Below, in pieces: positions 37,554 through 48,686 of a stretch of DNA of 64,000 nucleotides. The stretch lies in the NCBI RefSeq assembly GCF_024746795.1, contig NZ_CP080524.1, forward strand, positions 5,496,001 through 5,560,000, written 5' to 3'. A program made the translations under genes and the position numbers. Position 1 is the first letter of the stretch. Each line of letters opens with the position of its first letter. The notes beneath the pieces were generated by a model, which was given only the letters and a program-made list of their open reading frames with translations, was not told the DNA's origin and made no database searches. This DNA is from Mesorhizobium sp. AR10. GTDB taxonomy: Bacteria; Pseudomonadota; Alphaproteobacteria; Rhizobiales; Rhizobiaceae.

Positions 37554-38657
37554 TCAGATTGCATGCTTCACGTCCATTTGTGTTCGCGACAGGATTTCAC
37601 GCACCGCAGCGACGACGGGTTCGACCTCCAGGCGCCAGACGCAGCAAGCCTTGCTGGGGTCCGGCCAACGGCACAAGTCGCTCGCCACGCAGTCGCATGG
37701 CATGGCGGGTTGCAGGGCAATGCTGGGCACACCCACGGGACCCCAACTGGTTGGGCTGGTCAGGCCGAAGAGACCGACAACCGGGGTTCCCGCAGCCGCC
37801 GCCATGTGCATGGGGCCGCTCTCGTTTCCGAGAAACAGCCGCGCCTGTTTCAACAGCGCCAACAGCGTTTCCAGCGACAACGCCCCGACGAGATCGACGA
37901 CCGGCGACACGGTCCTGGCGACAATCTGTTCGGCTGGCTTGCGCTCATCCGGTCCACCGACAAGCACGAAGTCCAATCCGGTCTCCCGTGAAATCTCGTC
38001 AATCGCAGCTGCAAAGCGTTCCGGCTGCCATCGCCGCCCCCGGAAGCTCGCTCCGGCATGCACCGCGATGAAGGCGTTTCGCCTCAGATGGTGTTTGCTC
38101 AGCAATGCCAGGGCTCTTGCCGTTTCCAGCGGCAGCGGTCGAATGAACGGCGCTCGCACGCGCAGATCCACGCCGAGCGCCTCGAGCGGCGAAAGGTAGC
38201 GATAGAGATAGTGTCGTTCGCCGAATCCAAACGGCTTGGCCGGGAGATTGGCTGGCTGACGCTCCAGCCAGCGCAAGGGCCTTTCGGGAGGGTCGAAGCC
38301 CACCCGGGTCTTGGCATTGACGAGGCCGGCGATGATCCGCGAGGTCTTTGAATCGGTCAGGTCGATCGTCAGATCAAAGCGAAACGAGCGCAGCTTGCGC
38401 ACCATGGCATAGAGCTCGCTCCCTCGCTCTAGCGGGCTGCCACGCATGCGGGCGCGCCTGAAGGTGACGACGTCCGAGGCGATGCCATGAGCGATCACGA
38501 AATTCGCCAGGCGGGCCTCACAAAGAAAGACGATCCTGGCGCCGGGGTATTCGAGCTGCAGGTTTTTCGAGAGCGCGGAGGCGAGAACGATATCGCCGAT
38601 GAATTTTGTCTGAAGGATCAGGATCGAACGGAAGGTTGTGGACGAAATCTGTAACAT
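37554..38657 (-). CDS. Glycosyltransferase family 9 (heptosyltransferase-like)
   Basis: 367 residues, GT-B. The N-terminus ILILQTKFIGDIVLASALSK has the GDxv motif of ADP-heptose:LPS transferases. The C-terminal half has AVHAGASFRGRRWQPERFA, FVLVGGPDE, and the donor site FLGNESGPMHMAAAAGTPVVG. It is inferred to act at the inner-membrane cytoplasmic face on LPS core, though rhizobial core lacks classical heptose, so the donor may be another sugar. It is not linked to other core genes here. Confidence 0.9.
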   Translation of the reverse strand: MLQISSTTFRSILILQTKFIGDIVLASALSKNLQLEYPGARIVFLCEARLANFVIAHGIASDVVTFRRARMRGSPLERGSELYAMVRKLRSFRFDLTIDLTDSKTSRIIAGLVNAKTRVGFDPPERPLRWLERQPANLPAKPFGFGERHYLYRYLSPLEALGVDLRVRAPFIRPLPLETARALALLSKHHLRRNAFIAVHAGASFRGRRWQPERFAAAIDEISRETGLDFVLVGGPDERKPAEQIVARTVSPVVDLVGALSLETLLALLKQARLFLGNESGPMHMAAAAGTPVVGLFGLTSPTSWGPVGVPSIALQPAMPCDCVASDLCRWPDPSKACCVWRLEVEPVVAAVREILSRTQMDVKHAI

Positions 38658-38847
38658 CTGTTTCTGGGCACCGGGCGGGTTCGGGGCCGCAAAATTGGGC
38701 AGAAACGTTGTCGGGATTGCGTGCTGTCAGGCGCACAATCGCGTGAATTTGCTTACAAAACTGTAATCTTTGACCTGGATGGCTCGGCCGTTGCCGGCGG
38801 TCGCGCTTGACTCGAACCGAAGTTCGGATCGCGCGCGAATCGAAGCG

Positions 38848-41535
<2,688 letters not shown>

Positions 41536-41742
41536 GCGTGCTCTCCGGTTGCAGGAGATTGGAGGATTGGAGCGTTTCGCCCGTGGTCCGACCGAGCGAT
41601 ATGATGCTGCACTGCGAAAGGCAAGGCGTCGGCAAAGCCAGCCGGCCTCTACAATCGATTAAGCAAAAGCTGCGTCAAAAAGACTTGCGACATTGGAGGT
41701 AACGGAATAGAACATAACAAGAACACTATATGGAGTGGCGTT

Positions 41743-42087
41743 ATGAAACTGACTGGAAAACTCGATTATCTGGAACTGCCGGCTACAGGCGGCACGCTGG
41801 ACACGCTGAAAGCTTTCTACAGTGCCGCCTTTTCCTGGTCGTTCACCGACTACGGGCCGACCTATTCGGCCTTTGCCGAAGGGCTGGACGGAGGTTTTCA
41901 GGCCGATGCTGCCGAAGCTCCCGCCAAGCCGCTGCCAGTGCTCTATTCGCAGGATCTGGAAGAAACGTTGAGCGCCGTCGAAAACGCCGGCGGCACCATC
42001 GTCAAGCCGATCTATTCATTCCCCGGCGGCAGGCGCTTCCATTTTACCGATCCGGCCGGCAATGAAATGGCGGTCTGGGGCGAGTAG
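41743..42087 (+). CDS. VOC-family (glyoxalase-like) protein
   Basis: 114 residues, one VOC module pair. N-terminus KLTGKLDYLELPATGGTLD, middle PLPVLYSQDLEETLSAVENA, and C-terminus RRFHFTDPAGNEMAVWGE, which carries the last metal ligand of the fold. It may be a glyoxalase-like enzyme or binding protein. Substrate unknown. It lies between ppdK and tRNA-Gln. Confidence 0.88.
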   Translation: MKLTGKLDYLELPATGGTLDTLKAFYSAAFSWSFTDYGPTYSAFAEGLDGGFQADAAEAPAKPLPVLYSQDLEETLSAVENAGGTIVKPIYSFPGGRRFHFTDPAGNEMAVWGE

Positions 42088-42205
42088 CACATTCCCGGTC
42101 GAGGCTGGGTTGGCTGCGAAATCGGGCGTCCGACACCACCCTTCATGGCCATTGTGCTTTTTGGCTGCTCTGCTAATAACGCGCCGCACAAGCGACTCGG
42201 CTTCT

Positions 42206-42280
42206 TGGGGCGTCGCCAAGTGGTAAGGCATCGGTTTTTGGTACCGACATTCCCAGGTTCGAATCCTGGCGCCCCAGCCA
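42206..42280 (+). tRNA. tRNA-Gln (anticodon UUG)
   Basis: Cloverleaf readable by eye. The acceptor TGGGGCG pairs with CGCCCCA followed by G and an encoded CCA. The anticodon arm TCGGT-TTTTGGT-ACCGA gives anticodon TTG. The T arm CCAGG-TTCGAAT-CCTGG is perfect. It reads CAA codons (and CAG by wobble). Because the 3' end is a common integration target I checked downstream, but found no second copy of the T arm. Confidence 0.95.
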
Positions 42281-42359
42281 GTTTCATTTTTTCAACAAGA
42301 TCAATGACTTGTGGGGATTTCAGTTGCCTAGCGCGAGGCATTCTTAAGACATATGTCTT

Positions 42360-42388
42360 TTGACGTAGCGTTTGGGCTTGATTTGCAT
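42360..42388 (+). promoter_or_regulatory. Candidate promoter for a small RNA
   Basis: TTGACG (42360-42365), 17 bases, then TTGCAT (42383-42388). The -35 is close to the alphaproteobacterial consensus and the spacing is ideal. The -10 is weak. Transcription would begin near 42395 and run to the terminator at 42499. Confidence 0.4.
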
Positions 42389-42393
42389 TCTCT

Positions 42394-42499
42394 GATGGAA
42401 CCGAAATGGCCCTTCGCGGGTTGATAGCCGACCTGAGAAGCCCAACCCTTAGGTTGTCAAAGAGCCCGCCTTCCCGTCCCCCCGGAACGCGGGCTTTTT
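42394..42499 (+). ncRNA. Candidate small RNA between tRNA-Gln and an epimerase gene
   Basis: A stretch of about 105 nt with a promoter-like pair upstream and a strong intrinsic terminator at its end, but no gene on this strand to explain it. It contains a possible hairpin around AGGTTGTC/GACCTGAGAAGCCCAACCC and a C-rich single strand (CTTCCCGTCCCCCC) in the terminator loop that could pair with ribosome-binding sites, a feature of several rhizobial trans-acting sRNAs. An eight-codon frame (MEPKWPFAG) near its 5' end is possible but unremarkable. No homology is claimed. Confidence 0.4.
42463..42499 (+). terminator. Intrinsic terminator
   Basis: AGCCCGC (42463-42469) pairs with GCGGGCT (42489-42495), followed by a T run on the plus strand. 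The loop is C-rich. It is the clearest intrinsic terminator in the window. It would end a plus-strand transcript from the tRNA or candidate sRNA, and in the reverse sense lies downstream of the epimerase gene. Confidence 0.75.
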
Positions 42500-42597
42500 C
42501 GCGCGCCTGCCTTGCCCGAGGTTAGGGGGGCTAACTGCCAGCTCGATCGCTATGTCATTTGATACGGCCCGTTGAAGCGCAATGACCTTCAGGGCGA

Positions 42598-43584
42598 TCA
42601 GCCTGTTTCTGCTCCCGCCAGCCATTCCGAGCGGTACCAGTCGACAAATTTCCGCAACCCATCTTCGATCAAGACGCTCGGCTTGAAGCCGAAATCGCGC
42701 TCCAGCGCGGTCATGTCGGCAAAGGTCCGCTCTACATCGCTGCTCTGCATCGGTTCATACTGGCGAATCGCCTTTACACCGAGCAGTCCTTCCAGCGTAT
42801 CGATGAAGTCGCTGAGCCGCTCCGGCCGGTTGTTGCCGACATTGTAGACCCTGCTCGGCGGGACCTCAGCCAAAGGCGGCTTGTCGAGCACCGCCGTCAC
42901 GGCCCTTACCACGTCGTCGACGTAGGTGAAGTCCCGCCACATCTCGCCATTGTTGAACACCCGGATCGGCTTGCCCTCAAGCATCGCCCTGGTGAACATC
43001 CAATAGGCCATATCGGGCCGGCCCCAAGGACCGTAGACAGTGAAGAACCGCAGGCCGGTCTGCGGAATACCGAAAAGATGAGCGTAGGTATGGCTCATCA
43101 ATTCATCGGTCTTCTTGGTCGCGGCGTAGAGCGAAACCGGTCGGTCGACCTGATCGGTCTCGCTGAACGGCACCTTGCGGTTGCCGCCATAGACCGAGCT
43201 CGACGAGGCATAGACCAGATGTTCGAAGGTCGGCTCGGCGCGACAGAATTCGAGCATCTCGAGATGGCCGACGACATTGGAGCGGACATAGAGCCTGGGA
43301 TTGTCGAGTGAATGACGCACACCCGCCTGCGCGGCGAGATGGACGACCCTTTTGATGCCTTGGCCCGCCAAAGCCGCACTGAGCGCGCCCTCTTCGGCGA
43401 TGTCGAGCTGATGAAACGAGAACGCCTTATGCGGCTGAAGACGGGCGAGCCGCCCCTGCTTGAGTGCCAGGTCGTAATAGTCGTTCATGTTGTCGACACC
43501 GACGACCGCTTCCCCCCTGTTCAGGAGGTGATGGCAGACATGGCTGCCGATGAACCCAGCGGCTCCGGTGACCAGTACAGGCAA
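42598..43584 (-). CDS. UDP-glucuronate 4-epimerase-like NAD-dependent epimerase
   Basis: 328 residues from the chosen TTG. NAD motif VLVTGAAGFIGSHVCHHL, then NDYYDLALKQGRL, HLAAQAGVRHSLDNP, the catalytic YAATKK, and FFTVYGPWGRPDMA. These are the marks of UDP-glucuronate/GlcA-epimerases (LspL/CapI type), which supply UDP-galacturonate for rhizobial LPS. The frame extends to 43644, but that leader (MKMVSSVCGTL) is not conserved. The TTG at 43582-43584 has GGAGA six bases upstream. It is not clustered with other sugar genes here. Confidence 0.9.
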   Translation of the reverse strand: MPVLVTGAAGFIGSHVCHHLLNRGEAVVGVDNMNDYYDLALKQGRLARLQPHKAFSFHQLDIAEEGALSAALAGQGIKRVVHLAAQAGVRHSLDNPRLYVRSNVVGHLEMLEFCRAEPTFEHLVYASSSSVYGGNRKVPFSETDQVDRPVSLYAATKKTDELMSHTYAHLFGIPQTGLRFFTVYGPWGRPDMAYWMFTRAMLEGKPIRVFNNGEMWRDFTYVDDVVRAVTAVLDKPPLAEVPPSRVYNVGNNRPERLSDFIDTLEGLLGVKAIRQYEPMQSSDVERTFADMTALERDFGFKPSVLIEDGLRKFVDWYRSEWLAGAETG

Positions 43585-43695
43585 CAAGGTTCTCCACGCG
43601 CAAGGCCACGTCAGGGTTCCGCAAACGGAACTGACCATTTTCATTTGGTGCTATAGTCGAAAGCCGAAATTGAGGCCACCGGCAGGGCTGACGTT

Positions 43696-46600
43696 TCAGC
43701 TCGCCTCGCGCATCGCCTCGGCCGCCTGCAGGTCGACCGACACCAGCTGGCTGACGCCCTGCTCGGCCATGGTCACCCCGAACAGCCGGTTCATGCGCGC
43801 CATGGTGATCGGGTTGTGGGTGATGATGACGAAGCGCGTCTCGGTGGTGGCGGCCATCTCGTCCATCAAATTGCAGAAACGCTCGACATTGTGATCGTCG
43901 AGCGGCGCGTCGACTTCATCGAGCACGCAGATCGGCGCCGGGTTGGTCAGGAACACGGCGAAGATCAGCGACATCGCCGTCAAGGCTTGCTCGCCGCCGG
44001 AAAGCAGCGTCATCGTCTGCGGTTTCTTGCCGGGCGGGCGGGCCAGGATTTCCAGACCTGCCTCCAAGGGATCATCCGACTCGATCAGTTGCAGTTCGGC
44101 GGTACCGCCGCCGAACAGATGCGAGAACAGCCGCTGGAAATGACCATTGACGACGTCGAAGGCGGCGAGCAGCCGTTCGCGGCCTTCGCGGTTCAGGCTC
44201 TGGATCGCCTGCCTGAGCTTGCGGATCGCCTCGATGATGTCCTCGCGCTCGGAAACGATGGTCTCCAGCCGGTCGGACAGTTCCTTCTGCTCTTCCTCGG
44301 CGCGCAGATTGACGGCGCCCAGCCGTTCGCGCTCGATCTTCAGCCGGTCGAGCTGGCGTTCGATCTCGGCCATTTCGGGCATCGGGCTGTCGGCCTCCAG
44401 TCCGGTATGCCGGATGACCAGATGCGGCGGCGTGTTCAGCGTTTCCTGGATGCGCGCCTCGACCTCCAGCCGCCGCTCGTCGGCGGCGGTCAGCCGCTCT
44501 TCGGCACGAACGCGGGTTTCGCGCGCCTCGGCCAGCGACTGGATTGCGGATGTCGCCGCCTTGTCCAGCTCGGACTGCCGGTTTTCCGCTTCCTGCAAAC
44601 GGTCGGCCGCTGCCTGGCGCAGGCTTTCGGCCTCGGCAAGCTGCGACAGCAAAGCGCGCCGCCTGGCGTCGATTTCGTCGGGCGCATCGACCAGCCTTTC
44701 GCGCTCGGCTTCGGCCTCGGCCTTGCGTTCACCAAGCGAGGCGATCTGCGTCGATGCGTTTTCGGCGCGCTCCAGCCAGTTGCGGCGCTCGGTGTCGATG
44801 GCGTCGAGGCGGCGCATGCGCGCCTCGGCTTCCCGCCTCAACCCTTCATGAACGGCGCGTGCATCGGCTAGCGCGGCACGGTCGCGGGCGACGTTGGCCG
44901 AGGACTGTTCGAGCTGCAATTGCAGATCGCCGAGATCGGGCGCGCTTTGCAGCAGCATCTCGGCCTCGGCGAATGCCGCCGTCGCTTCCTCATGGCTGTC
45001 GACGATGCGCGCCCGCGCCTCGTCAAGGGCGGCGCGCCGGCTGGACAATTCACCACCGGCCTTTTCCGCGTCGGCCAGCACGTTGCGGGCGGCGTCCAGC
45101 CCATGCTGCGCCTCGCGCCCGGCCTGGCGTGCGTTGCGTTCGACCTCGCTCGCCCGGGCAAGCGCCTGCTCGGCGCGGGCAAGAACCTCCTCGGCCTCGC
45201 GCAGGATGCGGGTCGCATGGACCGCCTCGGCGTCGAGCTCGGCCAGCCGGTTCTTCTGTGCCAGCCGCTGCGCGGCCGCTGTCGGCGCATCGGCGCTGGC
45301 GGTAAAGCCATCCCAGCGCCAGAGCGCGCCTTGGCGGCTGACCAGCCGTTGCCCAGGCGCGAGCAGCGCCTGCAGCCGCCGGCCCTCGCCGGCCTCGACA
45401 ATGCCTATCTGCGCCAGCCGGCGGGCCAATTGTGCCGGCGCGCGCACGACGCTGGCCAGGCTCTTGATGCCTTCGGGCAGAGTGGCGTCGCCGGGCTTGA
45501 TTTCGCTTTCACCCCAATGCACCGGTGCGCTGCGATCGAGCGGCACGTCGAGATCTTCGCCAAGTGCCGCACCCAGCGCCGTCTCGTAGCCGCGCTCGAC
45601 GCTGATCTGTTCGAGAACGGACGGAAACAGGTCGCCGCTCGCTGCATTCAGGATCTTGGCGAGCGTACGCGCCTCGGTCTCGATCCGCGCCAGTTCGGCC
45701 TTGGCATCCTGAACCGGCGGACGGGCGGCACTTTCCGCCGCACGCGCTTCCACGACCGCCTGTTCGGCGGCAATCGCGCCAGCCTCGGCGTCTTCGAGCA
45801 GCGCCAGCGCCTGTTCGACCAAAAGCCGCTTCTCGACGGGATCGGGCAGGCCGGCGACGCGGGAGACGATGTCTGACAATTCCCGGTCGACATCGGCAAG
45901 CTGGCGGGCGAAGCGGTCGCGGCGCTCGGCTGTTTCGCGCAGCGTCCGCTCGATCTGGTTGCGGGAAGCCGCGGCCTCGGCCCGTTCGGCGGTCAGGCCG
46001 GCCAATTTCTCTTCACTCAAGGCAAGTGTCGACGCTGCCTGTTCGAAGACTGCCCGGGTGCTGGCCTCGCGCTCGGCAGCGCCGGCATTTTCGGAATTGA
46101 GCGTGGCTTCTTCCGTGCGCAGGCGTTCAAGAATATCCGCATTGTCGCGGACCATCCGCTCCTCACGGGCGATGTCGCCGTCAAGCTGCTGCAGCCGGCG
46201 GTCGAGTTCGGCCTGGCGGGCGCGGATGCGACCGGCTTCCTCCTCGATCTGCGCCTTGGCAATCGACAGGCGCTGGAAGGCGGCAGCGGCGGCGGCTTCC
46301 GCGTCGCGCAGGTCCGGCAACCGATGGGCGCCGATGCCTTGTTCCTTGGCGGCATTCATCTGCGATGCGGCGCGGTCACCCACCAGGGCCGTGGCAATCG
46401 CCAGCGCCGAACGCGCCTCGCCTTCCTGCGTCTTGGCCAGCGTCCAGCGCAGATGCAGCAGCGTTGCTTCCGCTTTGCGGATATCGGCCGACAGGTTCTT
46501 GAAGCGCGAGGCCTGGCGCGCCTGGCGTTTCAGGCTTTCGATCTGGCTTTCCAGTTCGCCGACGACGTCGTCCAGCCGTTCGAGATTCTGTTCGGCCGCC

Positions 46601-47154
46601 TTCAGCCGCAGTTCGGCCTCATGGCGGCGTGTGTGCAGGCCGGAGATGCCGGCCGCCTCTTCGAGAAGCGCGCGGCGCGCCTGCGGTTTTGCCTGGATCA
46701 GCTCGCCGATGCGGCCCTGACCGACCATCGACGGGGAGCGCGCGCCGGTCGACTGGTCGGCGAAAAGCAACTGCACGTCCTTGGCGCGGGCTTCCTTGCC
46801 GTTGATGCGGTAGAGCGAGCCGGCCTCGCGCTCGATGCGGCGCGAAACCTGCAATTCATCGGCATCGTTGAAGGCGGCGGGCGCGGTGCGGTCGCTGTTG
46901 TCGAGGAAAAGCGTGACTTCGGCGGTGTTACGGGCCGGACGCGTTCCCGAGCCGGAGAAGATGACGTCGTCCATGCCGGAGGCACGCATGTTCTTGTACG
47001 AGCTTTCGCCCATCACCCAGCGCAGCGCCTCGACGAGGTTGGACTTGCCGCAGCCATTGGGCCCGACAATACCCGTCAGGCCGCGTTCGATGACGAACTC
47101 GCCGGGTTCGACGAAGGACTTGAAACCAAGGAGGCGAAGGCGCGAAAACCTCAT
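43696..47154 (-). CDS. smc: Chromosome segregation protein SMC
   Basis: 1152 residues. The N-terminal ATPase head has GIVGPNGCGKSNLVEALRWV (Walker A). Two long coiled-coil arms flank a hinge near residues 520-640. The C-terminal head has the signature TLLSGGEQALTAMSLIFA and Walker B PAPICVLDEVDAPLDD. The start MRFSRLRLLGFKSFVEPGEF is standard, and the longer frame to 47220 runs through a palindromic repeat, so I reject it. It compacts and segregates the chromosome with ScpA/ScpB, which are not in this window. Confidence 0.97.
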   Translation of the reverse strand: MRFSRLRLLGFKSFVEPGEFVIERGLTGIVGPNGCGKSNLVEALRWVMGESSYKNMRASGMDDVIFSGSGTRPARNTAEVTLFLDNSDRTAPAAFNDADELQVSRRIEREAGSLYRINGKEARAKDVQLLFADQSTGARSPSMVGQGRIGELIQAKPQARRALLEEAAGISGLHTRRHEAELRLKAAEQNLERLDDVVGELESQIESLKRQARQASRFKNLSADIRKAEATLLHLRWTLAKTQEGEARSALAIATALVGDRAASQMNAAKEQGIGAHRLPDLRDAEAAAAAAFQRLSIAKAQIEEEAGRIRARQAELDRRLQQLDGDIAREERMVRDNADILERLRTEEATLNSENAGAAEREASTRAVFEQAASTLALSEEKLAGLTAERAEAAASRNQIERTLRETAERRDRFARQLADVDRELSDIVSRVAGLPDPVEKRLLVEQALALLEDAEAGAIAAEQAVVEARAAESAARPPVQDAKAELARIETEARTLAKILNAASGDLFPSVLEQISVERGYETALGAALGEDLDVPLDRSAPVHWGESEIKPGDATLPEGIKSLASVVRAPAQLARRLAQIGIVEAGEGRRLQALLAPGQRLVSRQGALWRWDGFTASADAPTAAAQRLAQKNRLAELDAEAVHATRILREAEEVLARAEQALARASEVERNARQAGREAQHGLDAARNVLADAEKAGGELSSRRAALDEARARIVDSHEEATAAFAEAEMLLQSAPDLGDLQLQLEQSSANVARDRAALADARAVHEGLRREAEARMRRLDAIDTERRNWLERAENASTQIASLGERKAEAEAERERLVDAPDEIDARRRALLSQLAEAESLRQAAADRLQEAENRQSELDKAATSAIQSLAEARETRVRAEERLTAADERRLEVEARIQETLNTPPHLVIRHTGLEADSPMPEMAEIERQLDRLKIERERLGAVNLRAEEEQKELSDRLETIVSEREDIIEAIRKLRQAIQSLNREGRERLLAAFDVVNGHFQRLFSHLFGGGTAELQLIESDDPLEAGLEILARPPGKKPQTMTLLSGGEQALTAMSLIFAVFLTNPAPICVLDEVDAPLDDHNVERFCNLMDEMAATTETRFVIITHNPITMARMNRLFGVTMAEQGVSQLVSVDLQAAEAMREAS

Positions 47155-47170
47155 TCGCGCCGCCCCAAAA

Positions 47171-47215
47171 GTGGGTTCCGCAAAAGTGTTGCGCGGTTTT
47201 GCGAAGAGAACCCAC
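47171..47215. repeat. Long palindromic intergenic hairpin, family C
   Basis: GTGGGTTC-CGCAAAA, an 11-base loop region, TTTTGCG-AAGA-GAACCCAC: two stacked arms of 8 and 7 bp separated by a bulge. It lies between dsbA-like and smc on the minus strand, just 17 bp upstream of the smc start. It resembles family A in containing AAAAGTGGG but differs elsewhere. It may attenuate transcription into smc or be a REP element. Confidence 0.65.
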
Positions 47216-47271
47216 GGCAAGACAAAGAGGCGCGCACGCCGAAGCGCAGCCGCTTCGGCGCTGCCGAAACG

Positions 47272-48015
47272 TCAGAGCAGGGGGTCGATGATGGCCGATA
47301 TTTCCGCAATCGACAGCGCCCCTTTGTAGGTCTTTCCATTGATGAAGAAGGTCGGCGTCGAGTCGACCTTGAATTCGTCGGAGCCGCGCTTCTGGACCGA
47401 TCTCACATCGTCCAGAAGTTTCTGGTCCGTCAAGCAGGCCTCGAAGGACTCCTGTGTAAAACCGGCGAGCTTCGAGATTTGCAGCAGCGCGTCCTTGGTA
47501 TTGTTCACACCCACCCAGTTCGCCTGCTGTTTGAACAGCACGTCCACCATGGGGAAATAGTTATCCTTGGCGCAGCGCGCCAGCATGAAACCGGCCTCGG
47601 CGCTGGGATCGAAGGGAAATTCGCGCAGGATGTAGCGGGCCTTGCCGGTGTCGATGTATTTCGTCTTCAGCTCCGGGAAGGTGGTTGCGGCGAAATGCGC
47701 GCAATGCGGGCAGGTCATCGAGGCATATTCGACGATGGTGACCTTGGCGTCGTCCTTGCCCAACTGCATGTCTGGCAGTGCGCCCGGCTTGAGCAGTGCC
47801 GTCATATCAACCGCACCCGTGGATTCCGGCGCCTGCACAGCGGCCGGCGCGGCCGGGGCCGCCGGAGCGGCGGGAGCCGCAGGCTTCACATCTTCCGCCT
47901 TGGCTTCCTCGCCGGAGTCGCTGCATGCGGCGAGCAGAACCACCGCCGGAACGGCGGCCAGCGAGGACAGGATTGTTCGGCGAGACAAGCTTTTGTCGAA
48001 CTGGGCACGGTTCAT
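47272..48015 (-). CDS. DsbA/DsbG-family thiol-disulfide lipoprotein
   Basis: 247 residues. The N-terminus has a twin-arginine-like SRRTILSSLAAVPAVVLLAAC, whose last residues form a lipobox. It is thus probably exported (perhaps by Tat) and lipidated at Cys31 or so. A low-complexity linker (PAAPAAPAAPAAPAA) leads to a thioredoxin fold with EYASMTCPHCAHF (CPHC active site) and the cis-proline segment VDSTPTFFINGKTYKG. Likely a periplasmic disulfide oxidant or isomerase. The ATG at 48015 has AGGTG upstream. It probably forms an operon with smc. Confidence 0.92.
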   Translation of the reverse strand: MNRAQFDKSLSRRTILSSLAAVPAVVLLAACSDSGEEAKAEDVKPAAPAAPAAPAAPAAVQAPESTGAVDMTALLKPGALPDMQLGKDDAKVTIVEYASMTCPHCAHFAATTFPELKTKYIDTGKARYILREFPFDPSAEAGFMLARCAKDNYFPMVDVLFKQQANWVGVNNTKDALLQISKLAGFTQESFEACLTDQKLLDDVRSVQKRGSDEFKVDSTPTFFINGKTYKGALSIAEISAIIDPLL

Positions 48016-48148
48016 GCGAATCACCTGACTATGGTTGGATTTTGCAATGCAAAGGCTAGAAAAGGCGAGAGTTGGCGCGAATTAAGGCATAGCCATCCCC
48101 ATTCCAATCGCCAAACTCGATGCGCATAATCACGAATGCGCGAGATTG

Positions 48149-48646
48149 TCACTTCCTTTCGCCAAGAATGGTGGCGCCGAGCCGCTCCAGCGAGGCCCGC
48201 AATCCGTCATCCTCGATCAGCCCGACAGTGCCTGACAGTTTTGCCTTCTCAGCCGCGGTCAGCGGCCTGAAGCTTGGTTTGGGCCGGCCTTTGTCCGCCG
48301 TCACCGGCTTCTGCACGATCCTGATCCGGCCAATGGCGTTGAAGCCGAGGAAGGCGTTGACCCGGTTGATGATCTCGCCGGTTTCGTGCTGCAGATGGAG
48401 CGCGGCCATGCCCTCGCAGGCGATGACCAGAACCGCCGGCTCGAACGGGTCATCCTCATGCATGCGGCGCGGCCACTGGATCTTTTCAGGGCGCGAGTGG
48501 CCGGCGAGCCGCGGACCGGCTATCTCTTCCCATGATTGGACGAGCCCGATCGAAATGCCGGCCCGCTTACGCAGCACCGGATCGAGAATTGCGGTTGCAA
48601 GATCGCTCACCGGAACAGGATTGCCGAAGGGCCTTTTCCCTGCCAT
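48149..48646 (-). CDS. DUF721 (DciA-like) protein
   Basis: 165 residues. The DUF721 fold is shown by VSDLATAILDPVLRKRAG, LVQSWEEIAGPRLAGHS, and LVIACEGMAALHLQHE with HETGEIINRVNAFLG. Proteins of this family include DciA, a loader of the DnaB helicase. Whether this member does so is uncertain. The ATG at 48646 follows GGAGAACGCAC. Upstream frame extension to 48877 is the antisense of the mutY repeats and is rejected. It is divergent from mutY with 40 bp between starts. Confidence 0.85.
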   Translation of the reverse strand: MAGKRPFGNPVPVSDLATAILDPVLRKRAGISIGLVQSWEEIAGPRLAGHSRPEKIQWPRRMHEDDPFEPAVLVIACEGMAALHLQHETGEIINRVNAFLGFNAIGRIRIVQKPVTADKGRPKPSFRPLTAAEKAKLSGTVGLIEDDGLRASLERLGATILGERK

Positions 48647-48686
48647 GTGCGTTCTCCAGTCATGACCCAAGGCCAGTTTCCGATCA

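Noticed and set aside
42397..42423. Leader peptide and attenuator (MEPKWPFAG then terminator)
   Set aside because: There is no plus-strand gene downstream to be controlled, and the peptide has no run of a single amino acid.
42206..42597. tRNA-Gln as an attachment site for an island
   Set aside because: No integrase lies next to it and no second copy of its 3' end was seen downstream in the window.
46324..48129. 601-residue frame antisense to smc and the DsbA-like gene
   Set aside because: It is antisense of two well-supported genes and runs through a palindromic repeat.
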